From assembly GCA_019038695.1 (NCBI GenBank), contig JAHOYZ010000026.1, positions 1 to 57,625 of the forward strand: a DNA stretch of 57,625 bases, written 5' to 3'. Positions 31,679 through 39,241 of the stretch are shown piece after piece (position 1 is the first letter of the stretch; each line of letters begins with the position of its first letter). The notes beneath the pieces were generated by a model. It searched no databases, was not told the origin of the DNA, and saw only the letters and a list, made by a program, of their open reading frames with translations. The position numbers and the translations under genes are program-made. The stretch is from Candidatus Zixiibacteriota bacterium (lineage in GTDB: Bacteria; Zixibacteria; MSB-5A5; GN15; FEB-12).

Positions 31679-31829
31679 CAACATCTCCCAACCGTTATTC
31701 GGTCATATGGTATCAGGTTTGGTACTATTTGGTATTATCGGTTATTGGAACCAATCCTTGACCAAAAAGCCACTTGGGCTTGATGATAACTAATTGGTAG
31801 ACAAGAAGATTTCGAGGTACGAAAAATAA

Positions 31830-33530
31830 TTATGCGCCGAACGACACAGCGAGAACCTCATCAAGGCTAATAATACCGGCTTTCATCATCTCCACAGCGC
31901 ACATCCGAAGGCTGTACATCCCTTCTTCCAAAGCCGTTTTTCGAATCTCAGTGTCAGTCGCCTTGGATAATATAAGAGCTTCAATGGCAGGTGTAATCGG
32001 CATTACTTCGAAGATACCGGTTCGACCGGATTTGCCGGTTTCACCACAAGCGCGACAGCCCTTTCCGCGGAAAGCACGGATGTTGCACATCAGATCCTTA
32101 GGCAGCACCCCCAGACTATCGACCTGCTCGGCCGTCAGGTTCACTTCTTCCTTGCACGAAGAACAAATTTTACGGCACATACGCTGAGCCATGATCAGCT
32201 TGGTAGCTGAAGCCACCAGGTAGAAGGGTACGTCCATATCGATCAGGCGGTTGATTGACGAGGGGGCATCGTTGGTATGCAGCGTGGAAAAAACGAGGTG
32301 ACCGGTCAAAGCCGCTCGAATCGCAATCTCAGCCGTCTCCGCGTCTCGAATCTCACCTACCATGATGACGTCCGGATCCTGACGCAGGAAGGACCTTAGC
32401 GCGGCGGCAAAAGTCATCCCAATACTTGTTTTCACTGCCACCTGGTTGATGCCGTCGAAGTTGAACTCGACCGGATCCTCAGCCGACATGATATTGATAT
32501 CTACCGTGTTGATCTGCTTAAGGGCCGAATACAACGTCGTAGTCTTACCGGAACCGGTTGGACCAGTCACCAGGATAATTCCAAAAGGCAGATGGATAGC
32601 ACTAGAGAACTTGCTCAAGTCGTCCTCACGGAATCCGAGCTTGGTCATATCAACCATGAGGGCATTCGGGTCTAAAATACGCATGACCACTTTCTCGCCA
32701 AATATCGTCGGCAAAATCGAAACACGCAGGTCGACAGTACGCCCTGAAATCTTCAGTTTGATACGCCCGTCCTGCGGTAAACGGCGCTCGGAAATGTCAA
32801 GGTCGGCCATAATTTTCACTCGGGATACAATGGCTGCTCGATACTTAAACGGAAGTGGCGCCATTTCCCTTAAATCACCGTCAATACGATAACGGACGCG
32901 AATACGCTTTTCGTACATCTCTAAATGGATATCGGAAGCTCCAATGCGAATAGCGTCGGCAATAATGGAATCCACCAATTTAACGAGTGGCTTATCCTGA
33001 ATGGCCGACATCAAGTCGCTTTCGTCAGGCAAATCCTCCACCGAAACGACCTCAAGGTCATCCTCATCCTCCAACCCCTTAACAATTTCTGAAAGACCAC
33101 CTGTGTCCGTGTAATAGAAGTCGATGGCTTTTTCAATTGCCGACTCAGGTGAAATCACCGGCTGAACATTACACCCGGTAATAAACTTAAGGGCATCGAG
33201 GACATAGATATTGTTGGGGTCACTGATAGCAACGAGCAAAGTCTTGTTCAACTTGGAGACGGCAATGACCTTGAACTTACGGGCAATATCGACCGAAATG
33301 AGCATAACGACTTCGGGATTAAGCTCAATATCCTCAAGACGAAGCGTTCCAATCTTGAGCTGCTTACCAATAATACTGGAAACATCATCTTCGGATTCGA
33401 ACGCCCCGACTTGCACAAGAGCCGTTTCGAATTTGAGATTCTGTTTATCGGCAGTGGTCTCAGCCGCCTCAGCTTGCTCCGGCGTAATCTTTCCGGCTTT
33501 GACCAGCATTGCCCCAAGATCTGTTGCCAT
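31830..33530 (-). CDS. pilB: Type IV pilus extension ATPase PilB
   Basis: A 566-residue PilB/GspE motor. An N-terminal MshEN-type domain (1-150, LGAMLVKAGKITPEQAEAAE) may bind cyclic di-GMP. The ATPase core has Walker A GPTGSGKTT (323-331), Asp box (SAEDPVEFNF), Walker B (DPDVIMVGEIRD) and His box (TGHLVFSTLHTN). A zinc-binding tetracysteine (CRKICSSC, then CRACG) is typical of extension motors. The 144-base gap to pilT contains repeated TTTGGTA-like words. No pilin gene is in the window. Confidence 0.96.
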   Translation of the reverse strand: MATDLGAMLVKAGKITPEQAEAAETTADKQNLKFETALVQVGAFESEDDVSSIIGKQLKIGTLRLEDIELNPEVVMLISVDIARKFKVIAVSKLNKTLLVAISDPNNIYVLDALKFITGCNVQPVISPESAIEKAIDFYYTDTGGLSEIVKGLEDEDDLEVVSVEDLPDESDLMSAIQDKPLVKLVDSIIADAIRIGASDIHLEMYEKRIRVRYRIDGDLREMAPLPFKYRAAIVSRVKIMADLDISERRLPQDGRIKLKISGRTVDLRVSILPTIFGEKVVMRILDPNALMVDMTKLGFREDDLSKFSSAIHLPFGIILVTGPTGSGKTTTLYSALKQINTVDINIMSAEDPVEFNFDGINQVAVKTSIGMTFAAALRSFLRQDPDVIMVGEIRDAETAEIAIRAALTGHLVFSTLHTNDAPSSINRLIDMDVPFYLVASATKLIMAQRMCRKICSSCKEEVNLTAEQVDSLGVLPKDLMCNIRAFRGKGCRACGETGKSGRTGIFEVMPITPAIEALILSKATDTEIRKTALEEGMYSLRMCAVEMMKAGIISLDEVLAVSFGA

Positions 33531-33608
33531 ACTCCCTTACCCGGTTCCTATTGTCTGCAAATCACTGTTTCAATCAGCGATGCGAAGGTGACAGAACAGA
33601 CATGAGTC

Positions 33609-34100
33609 TCAGTCCTGAAAGATATCGTCGAGCCTGTCCTGGGCTTCTTCAGCAAAATCGCTTGAAACGCCAACCTGAGTCTTGTCACGGGAATCATCAG
33701 TAACCTTGTCGAACACCTTGCCAAGTTCGACGGCAGTTTCCTTGGCATACAATCGCACCATGCCAATAGTCGTTCGGTCATCGAAAATTACAACCAGAAT
33801 AGACCGTTCACCGACCAGCGACATGTGGATGTGATCTTTTTTCCCCTGATGAAACAAAACCGAAAACTCGGGCTCACCGACCAGCTTGGCTATTTCCTTG
33901 GTAGAAGCAAATGAGCCAGCCAGTAGAGCAGCCAAAGCTGTAGTATCCAACGTACTGGTGAATCCCTGCCTCGTAATCAAGTGGCCATCCTTGTCCACTA
34001 ACAGACCACATTTCGCCTCGGCAGCTTTGAGCATCTTCGAGATTAAAATATCGATCTGTTTAGTTTCCTCTTCATAGAGGATCAGGCTATCGTCAGTCAT
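33609..34100 (-). CDS. Roadblock/LC7 domain protein
   Basis: A 163-residue protein with a roadblock/LC7 fold (about 10-130): KCGLLVDKDGHLITRQGF, then AALLAGSFASTKEIAKLVG, FSVLFHQGKKDHIHMSLVG and ILVVIFDDRTTIGMVRLYA. An acidic C-terminal tail follows. In Myxococcus and Thermus, roadblock proteins (MglB) act as GTPase-activating partners of MglA. The MglA-like gene lies 17 bases upstream, so this is a likely partner or scaffold. With three other roadblock proteins in the cluster, which of them is the GAP cannot be told from sequence. Confidence 0.85.
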   Translation of the reverse strand: MTDDSLILYEEETKQIDILISKMLKAAEAKCGLLVDKDGHLITRQGFTSTLDTTALAALLAGSFASTKEIAKLVGEPEFSVLFHQGKKDHIHMSLVGERSILVVIFDDRTTIGMVRLYAKETAVELGKVFDKVTDDSRDKTQVGVSSDFAEEAQDRLDDIFQD

Positions 34101-34117
34101 CCATGCCTCCTTCGCGA

Positions 34118-35191
34118 CTACTTAATGCCAAATAAGCGCTTGAAGAAACCACGTTTCTTCTTTTCGGATCTACGTCTCAACGAAGGCGCCATAGCCGGCA
34201 CACGTCCCGGTGTCGTATTCTGATCCGAATCGCCATTTGCTTGCAGGGCGTTTCGTTCTATGTTTTCGCCAACCCCAGGCGCTGGCGTCGGCGAAAAAGC
34301 AGTCGCCGATATCTTGTTCTCTTTCGTTGATACCTGCGTACTTCCCGGATAAGGCCGATACTGAGAAGGAGCTTGTGACTCGCTCTCTAACTGTACCACT
34401 TCTTTAGACGTCGGTTCGGATACCGGCGGTGATGGACTCGGCATCACAGGCTTGGGTGGAGAAACCGTCTTCGGTAATTCGGTAGCAACAGCTGTCTTGG
34501 TCTGTACGTCAGGTGGCGGAGACGGTTGGGCCGGTTGCGGATCAACGGGCTGAACAGCCTTTGGTGTGTCTTTTCTCTCAGGTGTGCTAGACGTTGGTGT
34601 GCCAGGTTTGGCGTTCTTGGCTTTGTCCAGTACCAGCTTGATAATCATTTTGAGAGTATCAAAGACACCGTTTCCAATAGTGGCCGAAGCTTGAAAAAAC
34701 GGCCTGCCCTGCTTATTGAGTTGGGCATTGAGCTGTTCGACTGACAGGATTCCGGGCAAATCAGCCTTATTGTACTGAATCACCATTGGCAAGGATTTTA
34801 AATCATACCCATACTCGACTAGATTATCTTCGAGGTTGGCTAATGATTCGATGTTTTCATCCATCTTGTCTTGCTGGCTGTCAGCCACAAAAACGACTCC
34901 ATCGACTCCCCGGAGCACCAGCTTACGAGTGGCATTGTAATAAACTTGCCCGGGTACAGTATAGAGCTGGAACTTTGCCGCAAATCCATTTATTGTACCG
35001 ATGTTAATCGGTAGAAAATCGAAATATAACGTACGGTCCGCTTCGGTAGCCAGAGATATCAGATCACCTCGAGTGTTGCCGGGGACCTTGGAATGCACGT
35101 ATTGAAGGTTTGTCGTCTTGCCCGATAATCCCGGACCGTAGTATACGATCTTACAACTAACCTCGCGCGCTGAATAATTAATCGAAACCAT
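34118..35191 (-). CDS. mglA: MglA-type small GTPase with long C-terminal extension
   Basis: Residues 1-197 form an Arf-like MglA GTPase: P-loop GPGLSGKTT (19-27), the switch II region TVPGQ (78-82), and NKAD (141-144). MglA sets cell polarity and places type IV pilus motors at a pole. Typical MglA stops near residue 195. Here a Pro/Ser/Thr-rich linker of about 130 residues follows, then a strongly basic amphipathic end (KKKRGFFKRLFGIK) that could bind membrane. The setting next to pilB, pilT and roadblock proteins supports the polarity role. The extension is unusual and may tether the GTPase. Confidence 0.88.
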   Translation of the reverse strand: MVSINYSAREVSCKIVYYGPGLSGKTTNLQYVHSKVPGNTRGDLISLATEADRTLYFDFLPINIGTINGFAAKFQLYTVPGQVYYNATRKLVLRGVDGVVFVADSQQDKMDENIESLANLEDNLVEYGYDLKSLPMVIQYNKADLPGILSVEQLNAQLNKQGRPFFQASATIGNGVFDTLKMIIKLVLDKAKNAKPGTPTSSTPERKDTPKAVQPVDPQPAQPSPPPDVQTKTAVATELPKTVSPPKPVMPSPSPPVSEPTSKEVVQLESESQAPSQYRPYPGSTQVSTKENKISATAFSPTPAPGVGENIERNALQANGDSDQNTTPGRVPAMAPSLRRRSEKKKRGFFKRLFGIK

Positions 35192-35225
35192 TTTCAGATA
35201 CCAACCATTGAGGGTTCCAATTGTC

Positions 35226-35567
35226 CTATCTATTCATCTTCAGTCGGCTGATAGCATTTTTAATTTCCAGCCGAACAAGACCAATGTTCACTTCACTGGC
35301 GGTGGACACTACTAAAATGCCCAATCCCGCATCAGTAAAAAACAACTTACTCTCATCCGCCTCAATCGTAACCTGCTGAGGAGGGCTGGTCTCAAGACGA
35401 TCCAACGACTTCCTGATGTTCGCAGTTATGGAAGCTGCCAGCGCTCCTACCGTGTCCTCCTCCTGGGAGGTATCAATATCTGCCGCAATAACAATACCGT
35501 CGTTCCCGACGAGCATAGATCCGGTCACGCCGCTGACTCTGTTTAGTTCACTCAGTACTTCGTGCAT
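35226..35567 (-). CDS. MglB-like roadblock/LC7 protein
   Basis: A compact 113-residue roadblock domain: LNRVSGVTGSMLVGNDGIVIAADIDTS, DTVGALAASITANIRKSLDRL, ESKLFFTDAGLGILVVSTASEVNIGLVRLEIKNAI. Its length and composition fit MglB, the dimeric GTPase-activating partner of MglA, better than the other roadblock proteins here. It sits 34 bases upstream of the MglA-like gene, in the mglBA order found in other bacteria. Its start overlaps the end of the preceding membrane-roadblock gene by 20 bases. Confidence 0.85.
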   Translation of the reverse strand: MHEVLSELNRVSGVTGSMLVGNDGIVIAADIDTSQEEDTVGALAASITANIRKSLDRLETSPPQQVTIEADESKLFFTDAGLGILVVSTASEVNIGLVRLEIKNAISRLKMNR

Positions 35568-36528
35568 ATTCCTTCTCCGGGTTTCCCAACAACTTCGAGC
35601 TGTAGCGTTCCGATACGTATTTTCGCATCATTTCCAATCCCTGTTCGATCCTGACATTCAATACATCATCATGCTGTTTCTGAGCCACAACCATCAGATG
35701 AAAGGTTGGCTCATGGGCGACGATCACCCGCTCATCGGCCGTAGTTAAACTAATCCGATCTGCCGGTCCAAACCCTGTCCGTGATAATAGCTTGTCATTA
35801 CTGCTCTCGAAGAGAAGCCCCATCGGTGCCCAGTCCTCAGCATCAACTCCACCACGTACAAAATTCCCCAATAGGAGACCTTCTCCATCCACAACAGCGG
35901 CCATCTTGACCGCACCGTTCTCGCCGATATAATTGGTGGCTCGTTCAAAGGCACTTACTTCACCAGAATGCGATTGTTCACTGGCTATACTCCGTGGGCC
36001 GCTATTTCCTTTTCCAGTTGAGACCAACGGCTGTAGAGATTCATCCAAAGAACTCTCTTGGTCGACCGTTATAGTTGGCTCACTCACCGAATCCGGTACA
36101 TCCTGAAGAACAACATGACGCCTTCGACTCCGGGACGCAAGATCGATATCATGAAAGACCGGACGCAGAATAAACGGCGCCGCAACTGCCTGAAGTATGA
36201 TGGCCGGGATGTAACTTTCAATAGCAAGTCCAATTGAAATAGACACATCCATAGCATACATAACGACGATTAGCATTCCCAGGAGCGTCCCCAACACCAG
36301 TCGATAGGTCAAACAGATTAAGCTCCCAAGAGCAACTCTGCCCAGGGAAATCCGTCGGTCGAAGAGAAAGAGGATTATCCCGTAGAAAACCAATTCCATC
36401 AGAAGGCTGGCAAAGGACATCTCAACCAATTTGGTCCCGAATCGCTGCGGGAAAAGAATCATTGGCAGAACTAATGCTGCCAACGACCACATTAAGATAT
36501 GACGGAATATGCGTGCATTAAGTATCAT
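35548..36528 (-). CDS. Membrane-anchored roadblock-type protein
   Basis: A 326-residue protein with four or five N-terminal membrane helices (LMWSLAALVLPMILF, SLLMELVFYGIILFLF, LGSLICLTYRLVLGTLLGMLIVVMYAM, YIPAIILQAVAAPFI). A Ser-rich linker and a C-terminal roadblock-like domain follow (AVKMAAVVDGEGLLLGNFVRGG, ISLTTADERVIVAHEPTFHLMVV). The fusion would place a roadblock module at the inner membrane, a possible docking point for the polarity GTPase. I know no name for it. It is coupled by a 20-base overlap to the MglB-like gene. Confidence 0.75.
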   Translation of the reverse strand: MILNARIFRHILMWSLAALVLPMILFPQRFGTKLVEMSFASLLMELVFYGIILFLFDRRISLGRVALGSLICLTYRLVLGTLLGMLIVVMYAMDVSISIGLAIESYIPAIILQAVAAPFILRPVFHDIDLASRSRRRHVVLQDVPDSVSEPTITVDQESSLDESLQPLVSTGKGNSGPRSIASEQSHSGEVSAFERATNYIGENGAVKMAAVVDGEGLLLGNFVRGGVDAEDWAPMGLLFESSNDKLLSRTGFGPADRISLTTADERVIVAHEPTFHLMVVAQKQHDDVLNVRIEQGLEMMRKYVSERYSSKLLGNPEKEYARSTE

Positions 36529-36543
36529 AACTAATCGTGTCCT

Positions 36544-37428
36544 TTAGGATCGGTAGGCCTGTATGAGCTTCTCAACTCTCATCTTGACCGTACCCAGGTT
36601 CGCATCCGCAGCAGCAACAAGCATGAACTGCCCGTCTTCAACCCGGGCAATCATGAAAGTAGGACCTTCTGTCTCAATCAAAACGGTTCCCAGACTGCCA
36701 AAACAATTTTCGAACAGCTTGACATTGAGTTCATTGATAATTTCACTAAATGAGGCACCCAGGAGGGTTACGTCGATTTCCGACTGCCATTCAGATTCAG
36801 CAATCAATCCGTCAAAGTTGACAAAAATGACACCTTCCATTCCTGGTATCTCTATTGCCTTCGTCACCAAACCAGCCGCATCTAAGTGCGACAATTCTAC
36901 TGGTCTCGAAATCGGCGGCTCTGGTGCCCGAGCTGGCTCACATGACGGTGATCCAGGCACACCACCTGAATCCATTGTCGAGGAACTGCCGACAGTTCTA
37001 GATTGCTCATCTCGAAGGCGACGAGCGAGCTCGAGCAGTTTCGCAATCTGACCGTTCTCGGGATCAGATTGGTGGAGAGGACTCAGTAACTTGATAGCAG
37101 CATCGAATCGGCTCTGATAAATGTAGATCTCCGCAAGAAGCAGTTCGATTCCTCTGGTTGAACCATCAAGACTGGAAGCTTTTCTGGCCTCGGCTTCGGC
37201 CCAATCAAACAGACCACGATCAAGATTGATTTTAGCCATGACGAAATGAGCCGGACCGTAATCACCGTGAATCCTCAGGCCTTGCTGGCATATCTGAAAG
37301 GCCTCTGTCAACTCGCCTTTTTTCCGATGCGAATCGGCCAGAGCAGCAAAAATCTGAGAGTTGGCGTCCGCCTCCAGAATCTTACGGCACTTTGATATTC
37401 TTTCGTCCAGTTCTGCGGTACTAGTCAT
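36544..37428 (-). CDS. TPR protein with C-terminal roadblock-like domain
   Basis: A 294-residue soluble protein. Residues 1-140 form three or four TPR repeats (SQIFAALADSHRKKGELTEAFQICQQGL, PAHFVMAKINLDRGLFDWAEAEARKA, ELLLAEIYIYQSRFDAAIKLL). A Ser/Pro-rich linker follows. The C-terminal 110 residues have the roadblock pattern (MEGVIFVNFDGLIAESEWQSE, FGSLGTVLIETEGPTFMIARVEDGQFMLVAAADANLGTVKMRVEKL). It may be an adaptor bringing partners to the MglA system. It begins 104 bases after the small membrane gene at 37533. Confidence 0.75.
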   Translation of the reverse strand: MTSTAELDERISKCRKILEADANSQIFAALADSHRKKGELTEAFQICQQGLRIHGDYGPAHFVMAKINLDRGLFDWAEAEARKASSLDGSTRGIELLLAEIYIYQSRFDAAIKLLSPLHQSDPENGQIAKLLELARRLRDEQSRTVGSSSTMDSGGVPGSPSCEPARAPEPPISRPVELSHLDAAGLVTKAIEIPGMEGVIFVNFDGLIAESEWQSEIDVTLLGASFSEIINELNVKLFENCFGSLGTVLIETEGPTFMIARVEDGQFMLVAAADANLGTVKMRVEKLIQAYRS

Positions 37429-37532
37429 TCGTGAACCTATAACTCGTATTCCACCATGACGTTAATTTACTCTACATTATTCTCAGCAAGTAATCATAAG
37501 TTTAGCAGTGAGTTATGTCAACCATATCTTTG

Positions 37533-37895
37533 CTAACTCAGTGTCTTCTTCGCTTCCAGAACACCGAACAGAAACAAGCCTGCCATGGCCGCCAGACAGG
37601 CCGGCATCACAAAGCCAGGCAACGAGATAACCTCGATTGCATACAATACACTCAGGGCTTGAGACACAACCAGCAGAGCAAAAGCAGCCACAAAGAAGTT
37701 CCAGCTGCGACTTAGTTGCCCACCGCGTACAACCGACATAACCCGGAACGCTCCGCCTGCGCATGCAATCCCAACCACCAAGATGACCAGGTTCAGCATA
37801 GTTGGGGGAGTGGCAATGACGGCCAGATTTGCCGCCTCGGCTCGGGAGCCGGCAGCCAGTACTATCAGCATTCCTAACAGTAGACTTCGATTCAT
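37533..37895 (-). CDS. Small membrane protein of the polarity cluster
   Basis: A 120-residue protein with an N-terminal signal or first helix (LLLGMLIVLAAGSRAEA) and three more membrane helices (LNLVILVVGIACAGGAF, FFVAAFALLVVSQALSVLYAI, FVMPACLAAMAGLFLFGVL). The end is KKTLS. I do not recognise a family. It starts three bases before the stop side of the DUF4388 gene, so it is part of that transcript. Confidence 0.6.
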   Translation of the reverse strand: MNRSLLLGMLIVLAAGSRAEAANLAVIATPPTMLNLVILVVGIACAGGAFRVMSVVRGGQLSRSWNFFVAAFALLVVSQALSVLYAIEVISLPGFVMPACLAAMAGLFLFGVLEAKKTLS

Positions 37896-37898
37896 GAT

Positions 37899-39101
37899 CT
37901 ATCCTCTCACCAGCTTAACAGTCTTGTCAGCCCGTTTGATTATCCTGTAGAAATCATCTTCGATCCCATGTCGTTTTACGAGTTCCCGACGCATAGCCAG
38001 CGGCTCAGCAATCTCACGTTTAACCGATGCAACCCCTTCGCGAAAAGCACCCGCGCCCAACAAATGGTAGGCAAACTGAAGGTGGTCTGTGAGCATAGTG
38101 TCCAGGTCGCGCATAAGGCGGTGAAACCGGATCGATGTCGGTAGAGCTCTAACAGCGCACGCAAAACGTTCCATTGATTCTGCTTGATCGGAAGCTGGAT
38201 CGGCTCCGGAGAAGAAGGCCATCAGACCACTATCATACTGGCTGGAAAAGACCCGATACCGATCGTTATCGGCACCCAAAATATCCTCGAAAAGCCCACG
38301 GATGCGATAGAAACATCTATTGTAGAGCTTGAAAATGATGTTCAGAATGACCTCTTCCTCGTCTTCCTCCTGTCCCTCATCTCCTTCCTGTCTTCCAACC
38401 GCTTCCACCAGTTTGTTCACAATCAAACGATAGATAGACCGGGAGGTAACAAACTCACCAACCGCGGAAGTACTAATCAAATCAGACACAGATCTCTCAC
38501 CGTCGATCTGGCTTAAAATCTGGAACTCCGGTACCGACAGTCTGATCTCGTCGCCTGAGATTTTGGGTATTTTTGAAATTGCAAGCATGACGTCGTCGGG
38601 AGGAAGAACCTTCTGTATTTCCATCCACTCGTCGATCCTGCGGGTTCCCTCAAGAATGACATTCATGGTTGACAGGTCAACCAGGAACGGAGCATCCTTG
38701 GGGGTCTCATCCTCACGGAAAACGAAATTCCCATCGCTCCAGGAAAAAAGATTGTAGACAATTTCCTCGACTTGCTGCTTGAGCACTTCAGCCACTTCAG
38801 CCTTGTCGAAAATCTTCATGTCAATCAGGGTTGTACCAAGCTGGCGTCCCGTCTGCCGATGCAGCGTGATGGCACGTTCAAGGTCGGCTTTTGAAATCCG
38901 ACCTCGATTGACCAGCATATTGCCCAGCAAATCTTCTGAGGAATTGACCGAAGCGGCGTGGATTATGTTACCATCCTTGAAGGCCACCAGCTTACCTCTG
39001 GTTGCTGTTTCGACAGAGAGTATCCCTGTCTTCTTCCCGGTGGACAGCAGTTGCAAAATGTCGGGGAACGATACTGTTTTGAGATTTCCGGACAGACTCA
39101 T
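37899..39101 (-). CDS. DUF4388 (PATAN) domain regulator-like protein
   Basis: The start at 39101 follows a GAAGGA ribosome site and begins the domain directly: MSLSGNLKTVSFPDILQLLS, TGILSVETATRGKLVAFKDGNIIHAASVN. This is the DUF4388/PATAN pattern found with two-component and GTPase signalling. A second segment GTTLIDMKIFDKAEVAEVLKQQVEEIVYNLFSW belongs to the same module, and the C-terminal half is helical and unassigned (about 400 residues in all). PATAN proteins in cyanobacteria influence pilus motors and phototaxis, so a role in pilus or polarity signalling fits the context; this is inference. Confidence 0.8.
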   Translation of the reverse strand: MSLSGNLKTVSFPDILQLLSTGKKTGILSVETATRGKLVAFKDGNIIHAASVNSSEDLLGNMLVNRGRISKADLERAITLHRQTGRQLGTTLIDMKIFDKAEVAEVLKQQVEEIVYNLFSWSDGNFVFREDETPKDAPFLVDLSTMNVILEGTRRIDEWMEIQKVLPPDDVMLAISKIPKISGDEIRLSVPEFQILSQIDGERSVSDLISTSAVGEFVTSRSIYRLIVNKLVEAVGRQEGDEGQEEDEEEVILNIIFKLYNRCFYRIRGLFEDILGADNDRYRVFSSQYDSGLMAFFSGADPASDQAESMERFACAVRALPTSIRFHRLMRDLDTMLTDHLQFAYHLLGAGAFREGVASVKREIAEPLAMRRELVKRHGIEDDFYRIIKRADKTVKLVRG

Positions 39102-39241
39102 CTTGTGTCCTTCAACTGATCTAGTACAACTCGTGGTTTGCCCCATTGGGGCTGCTTCCATATAGTTATCGGGTATCTTCGACGGGAACTTAAACGCAAA
39201 AGAGTTCAATTCGGAAGTTGCTGAGAGGCAACAATATGGTG

